From an uncultured Treponema sp. (GTDB taxonomy: Bacteria > Spirochaetota > Spirochaetia > Treponematales > Treponemataceae), in assembly GCA_946631855.1 (NCBI GenBank), contig CAMPAL010000012.1, positions 1 through 35,742 on the forward strand: a stretch of 35,742 nt of DNA, in the 5' to 3' direction. The notes beneath the pieces are model-generated. The model was not told where the DNA came from, ran no database searches, and worked only from the letters and a program-made list of their open reading frames with translations. Below, piece by piece: positions 1-10,016 of the stretch. The position numbers and the translations under genes were made by a program. The stretch's first letter is position 1. Each line of letters opens with the position of its first letter.

Positions 1-115
1 AGTAATCTTTTACGTCTTTACCGTTTACAACGATTTTACCTGAGCCATCGCGAACGAATACGCGAGCTACAGCAGTCTTTCTTCTTCCTGTTCCAATAGC
101 AATATTCTTTACCAT
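1..115 (-). CDS. rpsI: 30S ribosomal protein S9, N-terminal part (runs off the window)
   Basis: Reverse-strand translation from ATG at 115: [40 protein letters not shown]-like gggag upstream; directly follows rplM. Confidence 0.95.
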   Translation of the reverse strand, partial: MVKNIAIGTGRRKTAVARVFVRDGSGKIVVNGKDVKDY

Positions 116-132
116 TTCTTAACTCCCGTAAA

Positions 133-561
133 TTAAAGTTCAACTGGCTGTGGGTTCTGAGCAGCATGTGGATGTTCAGCACCAGCGTAAATCTTTACAC
201 ATTCCATCATCTTACGACCAAGACGTCCATGTGGAAGCATACCAGCTACAGCAATTTCCATTGGCTGTGTTGGATGTTTTTCAAGCAATTTTTCATATGT
301 GTGAGCACGAAGTCCACCAACGAATCCTGTGTGATGATAATAAATCTTCTTCTGTTCTTTTCCACCAGTAACAGCAGCTTTTTCTGCATTGATGATTACA
401 ACAAAATCACCCATCAACTGGTTCTTTGTATATGTTGCTTTGTTCTTTCCGCGTGCAATTGCAGCAGCTTTAGCAGCAACACGTCCTAATGGTTTTCCGG
501 CTGCATCAATAATGTACCATTTGCGAGCCTGTTCGTATTCTTTAACGAAGATAGTTTCCAT
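133..561 (-). CDS. rplM: 50S ribosomal protein L13
   Basis: METIFVKEYEQARKWYIIDAAGKPLGRVAAKAAAIARGKNK... with GMLPHGRLGRKMM. The ORF-track start at 654 is too far upstream; ATG at 561 is the family start. Confidence 0.96.
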   Translation of the reverse strand: METIFVKEYEQARKWYIIDAAGKPLGRVAAKAAAIARGKNKATYTKNQLMGDFVVIINAEKAAVTGGKEQKKIYYHHTGFVGGLRAHTYEKLLEKHPTQPMEIAVAGMLPHGRLGRKMMECVKIYAGAEHPHAAQNPQPVEL

Positions 562-674
562 GATATACCTTACTAAAAATAAAAGTTTATCTGCAACTCT
601 CAAATATTTGCATCTTATTCGAAAGTCGCCAAAGATTTCAGATGAGCAGTCCAAAATCCTTTAACGGGTAAAAT

Positions 675-704
675 ATAATATCAAATTCAGAGCATCTTAG
701 TCAA
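675..704 (-). promoter_or_regulatory. Putative sigma70-type promoter for rplM-rpsI
   Basis: Minus strand TTGACT (699-704), 18 nt spacer, TATTAT (675-680); about 105 nt of leader before the rplM ATG. Confidence 0.6.
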
Positions 705-712
705 TAGCATTA

Positions 713-3700
713 CTAATCCATTATAGACACAGGCAAAATATAGGATGTTGAATCAATTGTAAAAGTATCCCATAAAGCTGCAAGGCCTGTAGCATTCTTT
801 TCAAGAACCCATTCGTTTAATGCATCAAGAACATTAGATTTATTTAATGTATATGCAGAAGCTGCTTCAAATTCTGTTCCTGAAAATAAAAATTTACCAA
901 CAGTTGTAGAATTAATTGGTAAGTCTGTCACCAGTTCTTTGCTCAATACAGAGGTTCCATATGGACCAATCGACATGTTATTATGATAATTATATTGAAG
1001 GCACATAGAATTACATTTTGAAGCATCATCAATTATAGCACCAACAATGGTGCCACAATATGATTCCAGGGAAGACGTGAGCCTTGCAGAACTTATACAA
1101 TTTTCTATATCACAAGCACCTACTAAATCCATATAACCAACAATTCCACCATAACCTTCACTACCATTAATGGTCGAAGTATTTCCTGTTGTTAAAAGGC
1201 CATAAAATGCACAATTTACAACATTAGCATCAGTGTCATACTCACTATACAAACCGCCGATAATTCCACCAACAGCTGCTTTTCCACTTACACTGGCAAA
1301 ACTAACACAGTTATATACATTGACAACTCCTTCTGCTCTACCGATTAATCCGCCGGCATTGGTAATTGTTCCACTTCCAGTAGAATTAAGTCCAGTTACA
1401 GCAACATATGATACACAATTATACATATTAATTGAATATGCATTACAAACTATACCACCAATATTTTCTGCATCAGAAACTCCTGTTGCAGTTATAGAAC
1501 CATTTACAGTAAGATCCTGTATAGTACCCGCTGTAACAGAACCAAACATTCCACGATATTCGGATGCTGAGTATGTAACACTTAAACCGTCAATTGTATG
1601 TTGATGACCATAAAACTGACCTCCAAATGGAGTTGAATTATCTACTGCATTACCAATACAAACCCAGGTATTAGAAATAAGGGTAATATCTTTGTAAAGA
1701 TGTATTTCACGACCAATACAAGCTTCTCCAGAATTAACCCAGTTAGAAATCTGTAGTAACTGACTATAATTAAAGACATTTATAATATTATTATTATTGT
1801 TAATATAATCATACTCAGGGCATGTTTCAGGGAAATTACTTCTTTCCAGCCCTTCATAAGAGACTGGTATAGGATAAGTCATTCCTTCATAAAGGAAAGT
1901 TTTATCCCAGGTATTAAAGCTAGTATCTGTAAGTGTTGAAGAAAGAGTTTCTATTCTACCAGACAAAGTTGAAGAAAGATCTGAAACATCTGTAACAGGA
2001 GTAGCTGTATCGGTAGAAGTAGAAGCGAAAGGTTTTCCTAAATCTGAATCATAATACAAAGCAGAAGCAGAAGCATTTGTTGCTTGTGATACAAGAACAG
2101 AACCGCTACCAATTACAAGACCTGCAGAAATACAGTTATCAACATAAGTCTTAGAACTACCATATGTAATTCCAGATGCATTTGCACAGTTTATATATCC
2201 AAAATTTGCACAATTATAAATATAAGTTGAAGTAGCAACTGTATCTCCAAAGCCAAGGATTCCTGCAACTTTTTCAACATTACCAGAACAAATAATACTG
2301 CCTGAATTTACACAATTTGTAATGATTGTTATATAACCAGCATAACCACAAATTCCACCAATATAAGAAGGAGAAGTTCCCGTTCCTGTGGAATTTACGT
2401 AAATATCTATATCTGAAACACAATTACTAATAGTTCCTGTTGAGCTGGAAGACCCAACAAGACCTCCTGAACAAGCACCTGCAGAACCTGAAGTTGTAAT
2501 TTCTATATTGCCTGAAACATATAAATTTTTAATAGTTCCTGCACCCAGTTTTCCAAAAAATGCTGTATAATTAGCTGATGTCGAAAGATTTAATCCTGTT
2601 ATTTTATTATTCTGTCCATCAAAAATTCCTTTAAATGCATAAGAACCTGAAAATAAAGAGGTTGTCCATTCTTCTGTAAGAGCAATGTCATTAGCCAGAT
2701 AAAACTCATACTTAGAAAAATCATAAGACTGAGAATAATCGCGAAGATTTTTTAAATCTTCTTCGGTAGAAATAAGATAATTACCCTGAACTTTATTGTC
2801 ATTATCATACTCGCTGAATGGATGATATAATTTTTCAATTTTACCTTCATTATCAATTCCCCATATATAACTTTGAGCTGTGGTAAAAATTGAATAATCT
2901 ATATCTTCATCTGAGGTTACTAACTGAAGGCCTTCAGCATAATCTGTATTATAAGTAGCAAGTATAAGTTGAGAATTAGTTACTGCTTCGGAATCTTCAA
3001 TGTGAAGCGTAGGAATAACACTTCCGGAACCTTTATAAAGATAAATACTTTTATCACCTTCAAAAGAACATCCGTCTGAAAGATAGATATCATTTGTTGT
3101 ATATAAATAATAGTTCTTAGTATCGTTAAAAGTTGACTTAGAAAAGTTTATCTCTCCAGAAAAGTGACTATTTGTATATACACGCACTTCATAAAGTCCA
3201 CCAGAAAAAGAACATTCATTAAACGATATAGCCCCACTTATATTAGAAGAGTTTTCATAAGTAATACTTACTCCATAATTAGTTTGTAATGTATTTTCAA
3301 TAGAAGTATTATTAAAATTTATATCCATCTCTAATAAATATGGAGCAATATAAACAAGTCCATTTGAACAATTACTTCCTGTAATACTGGAATTAGAAAC
3401 ATTTACAGTTCCAGCTAAGAGATACATTGCTCCAGCCTGTATAGAAGTTGATGGAGCACACTCAAATTTACAATAATCTACATTTAGAGCACCCGCTCCA
3501 GTAGAATATTGTGTTTTTACACAATAACTTTTTTGAGATACAAGAGTAAGGTTTTTAAGGGTTAATTCCTGAGAGTTTCCAGCTAAAACAAACATCTCTG
3601 ATGTAAAATCAGAAGCTCTGGTAATTACAGCATTATTATCAAGATCAGTTTCGTCTGTATTACCATAAGTTTTTACTACAAGATTTTTTACAGTAGATGT

Positions 3701-4732
3701 ATCAATAGTTTCTGAAAGTTCACAACTGGTACCGGCTTTTATATTTATAGTTGCACTTTCCTTTCCATAACCTTTTGCAACTTCAAAAGCTTCTTCAATT
3801 GTCTGGAATGGATCAAACATAGAACCGTAAGTTCCATTTGTAGTTACAGTCGGATCTACATAATATTCATTCTGACTGGCAAATTGAACATCTGTCTCTG
3901 TAACCTCAAAACTTCCATCATTCTTTATAAAACCTCTGGCAGAAACAGATTTCCAGATATTTGTAATCATAGAATTAAAAACATTAACTCTATCATTATG
4001 TCTTATAATAACATTAGTTGAAGAATCATAAAAAGTAAGACTTAATTCATATATACCAGCAGGTATATCAGATTCAGAAATACTGGCAAGCCCTGAAGTA
4101 ACCGCTCTTACATCACCACCATAAGTTACTGAGCTATCATCAAGATTTGTAAGACTATAAGAATATTGTACAACAGAAGTTCCTTCCACCGTAATTGAAA
4201 GATCAACTTGTCCACTTGAAGAAGTTGTTCCGAAAGCCTCTATAATAATCTTCAAGGGGTCTGCCTGCCCTACTGTGTATTCTGTAGTTCCTTCCAGAAT
4301 TTTATTTTCATCAATACAATCATCTGCACTGGAAGCATTATAAGCAGAAGCTGTTATATCATAAGTACCGCTTTCAATATTCAAGAGAAAGGATCTGCTT
4401 GAACTAGGAGTTGTTGTTATAGTTTCAAGACCAGAATCTCTTGGTACAGCAGTCACAATATACAAAACTGATGCTAAAGGAGATGCTGTTGCCATTCGAG
4501 ACACCGACAGACTTGCAGCTTCTTCTCCATTCACTGCAAGGTCTATTATGTCAGGAACGGCACCTCGAGTTCCAATTGAGCCACTTATTGTGTGATAAAC
4601 TCTCTGGACAGGTTCTTCTGTCTCTGTCGCAGGATTTTCTCCGGATGCTGGAGTATTAATAAGATTAAAACAAGATGTTAAAGAGATTAAAACTACAAAA
4701 AGACTTAATAAAACTGTTAATTTTTTCATCAT
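713..4732 (-). CDS. Large lipoprotein: N-terminal beta-sandwich region, YVDP/beta-helix segment, GLUG-like repeats
   Basis: 1339 aa; signal peptide with lipobox ISLTSC; YVDPTVTTNGTYGSMFDPFQTIEEA; repeated GGLVG/GGICG/GGLIG/GGIIG...NCV motifs; SD ggagag upstream. Confidence 0.85.
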   Translation of the reverse strand: MMKKLTVLLSLFVVLISLTSCFNLINTPASGENPATETEEPVQRVYHTISGSIGTRGAVPDIIDLAVNGEEAASLSVSRMATASPLASVLYIVTAVPRDSGLETITTTPSSSRSFLLNIESGTYDITASAYNASSADDCIDENKILEGTTEYTVGQADPLKIIIEAFGTTSSSGQVDLSITVEGTSVVQYSYSLTNLDDSSVTYGGDVRAVTSGLASISESDIPAGIYELSLTFYDSSTNVIIRHNDRVNVFNSMITNIWKSVSARGFIKNDGSFEVTETDVQFASQNEYYVDPTVTTNGTYGSMFDPFQTIEEAFEVAKGYGKESATINIKAGTSCELSETIDTSTVKNLVVKTYGNTDETDLDNNAVITRASDFTSEMFVLAGNSQELTLKNLTLVSQKSYCVKTQYSTGAGALNVDYCKFECAPSTSIQAGAMYLLAGTVNVSNSSITGSNCSNGLVYIAPYLLEMDINFNNTSIENTLQTNYGVSITYENSSNISGAISFNECSFSGGLYEVRVYTNSHFSGEINFSKSTFNDTKNYYLYTTNDIYLSDGCSFEGDKSIYLYKGSGSVIPTLHIEDSEAVTNSQLILATYNTDYAEGLQLVTSDEDIDYSIFTTAQSYIWGIDNEGKIEKLYHPFSEYDNDNKVQGNYLISTEEDLKNLRDYSQSYDFSKYEFYLANDIALTEEWTTSLFSGSYAFKGIFDGQNNKITGLNLSTSANYTAFFGKLGAGTIKNLYVSGNIEITTSGSAGACSGGLVGSSSSTGTISNCVSDIDIYVNSTGTGTSPSYIGGICGYAGYITIITNCVNSGSIICSGNVEKVAGILGFGDTVATSTYIYNCANFGYINCANASGITYGSSKTYVDNCISAGLVIGSGSVLVSQATNASASALYYDSDLGKPFASTSTDTATPVTDVSDLSSTLSGRIETLSSTLTDTSFNTWDKTFLYEGMTYPIPVSYEGLERSNFPETCPEYDYINNNNNIINVFNYSQLLQISNWVNSGEACIGREIHLYKDITLISNTWVCIGNAVDNSTPFGGQFYGHQHTIDGLSVTYSASEYRGMFGSVTAGTIQDLTVNGSITATGVSDAENIGGIVCNAYSINMYNCVSYVAVTGLNSTGSGTITNAGGLIGRAEGVVNVYNCVSFASVSGKAAVGGIIGGLYSEYDTDANVVNCAFYGLLTTGNTSTINGSEGYGGIVGYMDLVGACDIENCISSARLTSSLESYCGTIVGAIIDDASKCNSMCLQYNYHNNMSIGPYGTSVLSKELVTDLPINSTTVGKFLFSGTEFEAASAYTLNKSNVLDALNEWVLEKNATGLAALWDTFTIDSTSYILPVSIMD

Positions 4733-4740
4733 CTTCTCTC

Positions 4741-7700
4741 CTACTCACTCACTGTAATTGTAAAGGAATCTGTGCAGGCAACTCCATTTAAGGTAGCTCC
4801 TACAGTCAGAGTATATGTTCCAGCCTGATAGAAGACTCCTTCTGAAGTTTCGAAAGTAATAGTCTTTGTTGATTCATCACTTCCATCTGCTAAAACAGCA
4901 CCTGTATTAATTAAATTATTATATAAAAGACTGCACCACCAGTTGCTCAAACTTGTAATTTCATTTCCTGGTGTAAAATCTTCATCTGAATAAGCAGTAA
5001 TTGTCAATGTTTTTTCTGTAGATGTAATAGTTTCAGAACTTAGTTTGAAGTAAATAACTGTTGAAAGAGGATCTGAAATTCCATCATCAACAACCATACC
5101 TTTTATACGAATATGTCCACTTTCATTTATATAATGGGTATCAACATTCATCTTAAAGAAATTTGTAAGGCCGCTCATATCACCTGAGGTCTCTTCTTTT
5201 AAGGCAACTATGTAAGTGGTTGAATCGCTGTCTACATAATTTACTGTGGGAAGTTCCCTGGCCGAAGTAAGTGTGGCATAAGTTTCACCATCATCAGTTG
5301 CTGCAAGTAAATTACTTGCTTCTCTATCAGAAGTTCCAGAACCAAAGGCAAAATAATTTCTTGGAAAAATAAAACCATAAGATGAATTGCTTAAATATAC
5401 ATTTGACAGCCAGCCTTTTCCAGAAACATAAAGACGGCCTGTATTAACAATTGAATATGCAGAAGCGTCATCTAAGCTGAGGGCAGAAGAATCTATTGTA
5501 AAATATCCGGCTGAATTAATATGAATATTCTGACCAGAAACTCCAGAAGTAGCATTACTAACATTATCTTGCATACTTACATTTCGTATAAAACTGTAGT
5601 ATTCCTTCTTACAATCTGAAGCTACAACAATTCCTCCACCATTTCCAGATACACATGTATTGTTATAGATAGAACCTCCATTCATCTGGAATTTTCCACC
5701 TATATAAACAGCTCCTCCAGAAGAACCGGCCTGGTTGCTAAACATATCTGTATCAGATACCAGCACAGTTGAAGGAAGAGTCATATCTGTTGCTGAATTA
5801 CAAATATAAACTGCTCCCCCCTGATTTTGTGCAACATTATTTGAAATTACACAAGAAGAAATATTTACATCACCACAGTCAAGAGAAAGTGCTCCTCCAT
5901 ACGAACCTCTGTTATTCTGAATAACTGTACCCCGTAAAGAAAGGGAGATTAAAGTGCTTTGTATAGTACCGTCAGAATCATCTGTATCAGGTAATAAAGC
6001 AATTGCTCCACCACGACCAGCAGAGGAATTATTACTAATTGTGCAGGATTCAAAAGATGCAGAACTTGTGTCATTAATGAAAACACCACCGCACATAGTA
6101 TCAGATGTATTGTTAGAAATAACTGTATTATAAGCTATAATAGTACTGCCATCTCTTAAAAAAACTGCCCCAGCTTTTGGTGTATAATTATTTTTCACAG
6201 AAAAATCACCTGAATAACCGCCTGAAGCCCCTAAACTAAGTCTTACATTACTTACAGCGTAAATAGCACTTCCATTTCCGGTTACAGAAACATTTCCATC
6301 ACTGGCAGCTTCTCCACCTATCAATCCTTTTGTTAGAGTTAATTCAGAATTTTGTCCTGCAAAGATTCCACCGCCCATAGAGTATGATCTGCAGGCACGA
6401 ATTACATTTGAAGAAGAATTTGAGTAAAGTTTGCCATACACTCTTATTCCACCACCAGGATAAGAAGTTCCTATATTATCATTATTTTGAATAACAACAT
6501 TGCTGTCTAAAGTGAGTTCTGGTAATTCACCAGTTTTATAAAGAACAATAAGACTGCATTCTGATGTATGACCGGTATTAACCCCAGTTCCATTATTTCC
6601 GGCAGGACCATCATCATCCCAGACAGCACCACCATCAAGAATTACATCTTTCAGGGTTGTATCAGTAGTTATTGTAAGAAGTGCATCGCTTGGGAAAGTA
6701 GAATGTCTTATTACGATTACTGGATTTGTACCATCACCATATTTAGAAGTATCTGAAATTCCAGAAGGATTATATGGACTATCTGCACTATCAATTACAA
6801 TTTCATCAAGCACATAAACTTTTTCTGCCAGAGGATTGTCTATTAAGTAAAATTTTGCTTCATCAATTGTTGCAAGAGCCTGGGATGGTGAAAAACCTTT
6901 GTTTGTATCTGAACCAATGCCCACTGATGGAGGATCTACATAAATATATTTGTAGTTCCATTTTGCATAAAATGGTTTTACCCTATCAACAACTCCATCG
7001 CTATCACTATCTTCAAGATATGAAGAAGTCAAAAGTGTGCCATCTGGAATTGCAGTATTACAGTCGTTATCTAAATAAAAACCTGCAAAAGTAACTGTAT
7101 TTCCGTCAGACAAAGGGTAAGTTGCAGTATCAAAAGTATCTGCAGATGGAATTTCCTGACGGTAGGATAATTCATAATAAGTTCCAGTAGCATCTGCGGT
7201 AAATCCATCATAATTTCCAGAATAAGATTTAGGATTTTCTGCATCACTTGAAAAATCATACAAATAAACCCGATATTTTTTTGGAGTCCATTTTGCATAT
7301 AAAACTACATCTTCTTCTTTGCTTCCTGCTGTCCACCCGGTAACAGGACTTCCTGTACAAGCTGAATTATCATACCAGCCGCCAAAATCGTAATGAGGAG
7401 CAAAAGGTTCCTGCAAAGTTACATTTGTTGAAGAATTGTATACATCAATATTTGCACTATTATCAACTTCTTCATCTCCATCACCAGAAACATTATCTGC
7501 ATAAGTAATAGAGTAAGATTTATTTAAATCGGTGTAAGTAACTTCACCACTGGTAGATTGTCCACCAAGAATTTTTACATAATTTACTCGGGTTGCGGTA
7601 GAACTTGACGATGAATCGGTGAAAAACTCCAATCTCAAGAAGTAATATCCCCTTGGAATGTTATTTTCTACAATGCTGACAAAATCACCACTTCCGTCTG

Positions 7701-8370
7701 CGGCTGCTTCTGGAATATATTCTGATTGTGATAAAGTCTGATACTGTTTAGTTCCATCTGAATCAAATGTATAAAGCTGAACTTTTACTTTAGTAACTCC
7801 ATTTAGAGGAAGATTAAATTTTACATCTAAAGTTCCTGCTGTAATTTCTGTTGCTTCATCATTAAAACTGAAGGTAAAATCAAGAGTATTTGTGCCAGAT
7901 GTCCCAGGACTTTCTACATTATTCTTTCTGGCAACAGCATAAATTTTTTCAACACCATCAACCATCTTGTATGCATATAAAGATAAATCCCAGCAGCCAG
8001 GATACAAAACAATTTGATCTGTACCCATCTGACTGATAGAAGTCCAGCTGCCTAAAACTTTTGTTTCTCCAACAGAAAGACCAATATCTTCCTCAGTCAT
8101 ATCTGTTGAAAGTAACTTACCTTTCAAAACATATTTTGAAACCGAAGAACCTGTTTCTCTTGGAGGTCTTAGAGTTCTGCTGACTATATCTGCATTTTCT
8201 TTCCAGTCTGTAACTCTGATTGAAAAATAAAATTTATTATCAGAAGCTGCTGCGGGATTATTTTGAAAATTTGAATTATTTCCATTAATTAAATCTGAAC
8301 ATGAAAAAGTAAAAAATATCAGAGAAAGAATAAAAATCAAATTAAACTTAGAAAAAATCTTTTTTATCAT
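4741..8370 (-). CDS. Large lipoprotein: InlB B-like repeats followed by right-handed beta-helix with GGA[ILV] repeats
   Basis: 1209 aa; lipobox FFTFSC; two GWY...YAKW InlB/Flg_new-like repeats; YVDPPSVGIGSDTNKGFSPSQALATIDEA; repeated NN...GGAI/GGAL/GGAV motifs. Confidence 0.85.
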   Translation of the reverse strand: MIKKIFSKFNLIFILSLIFFTFSCSDLINGNNSNFQNNPAAASDNKFYFSIRVTDWKENADIVSRTLRPPRETGSSVSKYVLKGKLLSTDMTEEDIGLSVGETKVLGSWTSISQMGTDQIVLYPGCWDLSLYAYKMVDGVEKIYAVARKNNVESPGTSGTNTLDFTFSFNDEATEITAGTLDVKFNLPLNGVTKVKVQLYTFDSDGTKQYQTLSQSEYIPEAAADGSGDFVSIVENNIPRGYYFLRLEFFTDSSSSSTATRVNYVKILGGQSTSGEVTYTDLNKSYSITYADNVSGDGDEEVDNSANIDVYNSSTNVTLQEPFAPHYDFGGWYDNSACTGSPVTGWTAGSKEEDVVLYAKWTPKKYRVYLYDFSSDAENPKSYSGNYDGFTADATGTYYELSYRQEIPSADTFDTATYPLSDGNTVTFAGFYLDNDCNTAIPDGTLLTSSYLEDSDSDGVVDRVKPFYAKWNYKYIYVDPPSVGIGSDTNKGFSPSQALATIDEAKFYLIDNPLAEKVYVLDEIVIDSADSPYNPSGISDTSKYGDGTNPVIVIRHSTFPSDALLTITTDTTLKDVILDGGAVWDDDGPAGNNGTGVNTGHTSECSLIVLYKTGELPELTLDSNVVIQNNDNIGTSYPGGGIRVYGKLYSNSSSNVIRACRSYSMGGGIFAGQNSELTLTKGLIGGEAASDGNVSVTGNGSAIYAVSNVRLSLGASGGYSGDFSVKNNYTPKAGAVFLRDGSTIIAYNTVISNNTSDTMCGGVFINDTSSASFESCTISNNSSAGRGGAIALLPDTDDSDGTIQSTLISLSLRGTVIQNNRGSYGGALSLDCGDVNISSCVISNNVAQNQGGAVYICNSATDMTLPSTVLVSDTDMFSNQAGSSGGAVYIGGKFQMNGGSIYNNTCVSGNGGGIVVASDCKKEYYSFIRNVSMQDNVSNATSGVSGQNIHINSAGYFTIDSSALSLDDASAYSIVNTGRLYVSGKGWLSNVYLSNSSYGFIFPRNYFAFGSGTSDREASNLLAATDDGETYATLTSARELPTVNYVDSDSTTYIVALKEETSGDMSGLTNFFKMNVDTHYINESGHIRIKGMVVDDGISDPLSTVIYFKLSSETITSTEKTLTITAYSDEDFTPGNEITSLSNWWCSLLYNNLINTGAVLADGSDESTKTITFETSEGVFYQAGTYTLTVGATLNGVACTDSFTITVSE

Positions 8371-8384
8371 CTTTTCTTATCCCC

Positions 8385-10016
8385 TTAATTTTGAACCTGG
8401 AAGACCTGGTCAGCTGAGAATTGTTCACCATTGTCTGTTACTACTACAACTATACTGTGATATCCTGGACTTAAAGTAACTGTTTGTGAACCAGTAAGAG
8501 AATCTGCTCCAGAAAGTAATTCACCATCCAGTATCCACTGAACAACTATAGAAGTACTGCTTAAACTTGGAGTGTATGTAGCGGCAAAAGATAAAGTTCC
8601 ACCGGTGTAAGAAACACTAGAAATTGTGAGGTCCCCATCACTTTCTTCCGGATAAGCTGGACTGACTCCAGAATTTTCTACCCATCTTGCGTAGAATTCT
8701 TTATTACCTGTCTCAGTGCCTTTTTCCCAGCCAGATACAGAAACCCCTGCAAAAGTAGAAGATTCATACCATCCAATAAATGTATAATCATTTCGAGAAA
8801 TATCTGATACAGAAGGAAGAGTTACAATATCTTCAATTGTATAAGTTGTAACAGGTGAAGCAGACGAATCAAAACTTCCACCGTTTAAATAATATGCAAT
8901 AGAATAAATTTCCCGACTCCACTTTGCATAAATTGTAAGGTCAGACATATTACTTGTTGGGCAAGCTGTTATTTCCTGAGTATATGCAGAATCAAGATAC
9001 CAGCCTTCAAAACTATAACCTTCATGAGAAGCAAGATCTGTAACAGCTGGTAAAACAAAAGGATTGCTTCGGGTATAACTTTCAGGTGGTGTAAAGCCAC
9101 TTCTCCATTCTGGACTTGCATAAGTAATACCATGGTCAAGAACCCAGGTGATGGAATAAGTAATTTCATTCCATACAGCAGTATAAACCGCACTCTGAGC
9201 TGGATATGTTAAACTTGTTGCAGTTGAAGTTTCAGTTGTAGAATCTGCATAAGAAATATTCCAGTGACTAAAACTTGCTCCTTCTGAAGTTCTATCAGGT
9301 ATAGAAACTCCTGTAACAGGCAATCCATAATAACCATACAAATTCAAAGGACTTGTAACTCCATCATTATAATCTACAGTAAGGAATACTTGAATTCTGT
9401 CATAATAAATCAGAACTTCTGTACTTCCATCATATCTGATTGTTTCCTGGAAGAAGGGCTGGGCAAAAAAGCCTGGAACATTAAGGGCCGCTGCTGCAGT
9501 AGAATGATTTGTAACACCAACCAGATTCTGACGTAAAGAAGTATTTTCTTCATATCCATCCATAGTCAGATTCTGGAACATATGTCTTACAACATAAGGA
9601 ATATCATCACGTTCTTCTACAACTCCATAAAACAGATAAGACTTTGTATCAACAAAAACTTGTAAAACCTGCTGATTATCTTCCGAAAGCTGAATTGTAT
9701 CAGGACAGGTATTATCTGCTGTTTCACTAACCCCCAAAAACTTAAAATAAGCTACTTTATAGCCTGGAATAAGCTGGGAAAGTTCTGCCGCAGGGAAAGA
9801 AGACTGATCTATTGTAGTTCCAATTCTAAAATAGCGGACTACATATTCATCAGAAGTTTCATTCAGATAGAATTTAAAAACAGAACAAGTGTCTTTTTCA
9901 AGATCGTTTTTTAAGTCTCCAAACCAGTCGATTGAACAGGAACTTGCGAGGAGGCCTGTCAGAATTAATAAAAGAGAAAAAAATAATGTTCTGGTTTTAT
10001 AAAAAAATCTCTGCAT
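8385..10016 (-). CDS. Lipoprotein with InlB B-like repeats
   Basis: 543 aa; lipobox LLASSC; two clear and one degenerate YSI...GY.F.GWY...YAKW repeats; C-terminal Ig-like region. Confidence 0.85.
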   Translation of the reverse strand: MQRFFYKTRTLFFSLLLILTGLLASSCSIDWFGDLKNDLEKDTCSVFKFYLNETSDEYVVRYFRIGTTIDQSSFPAAELSQLIPGYKVAYFKFLGVSETADNTCPDTIQLSEDNQQVLQVFVDTKSYLFYGVVEERDDIPYVVRHMFQNLTMDGYEENTSLRQNLVGVTNHSTAAAALNVPGFFAQPFFQETIRYDGSTEVLIYYDRIQVFLTVDYNDGVTSPLNLYGYYGLPVTGVSIPDRTSEGASFSHWNISYADSTTETSTATSLTYPAQSAVYTAVWNEITYSITWVLDHGITYASPEWRSGFTPPESYTRSNPFVLPAVTDLASHEGYSFEGWYLDSAYTQEITACPTSNMSDLTIYAKWSREIYSIAYYLNGGSFDSSASPVTTYTIEDIVTLPSVSDISRNDYTFIGWYESSTFAGVSVSGWEKGTETGNKEFYARWVENSGVSPAYPEESDGDLTISSVSYTGGTLSFAATYTPSLSSTSIVVQWILDGELLSGADSLTGSQTVTLSPGYHSIVVVVTDNGEQFSADQVFQVQN

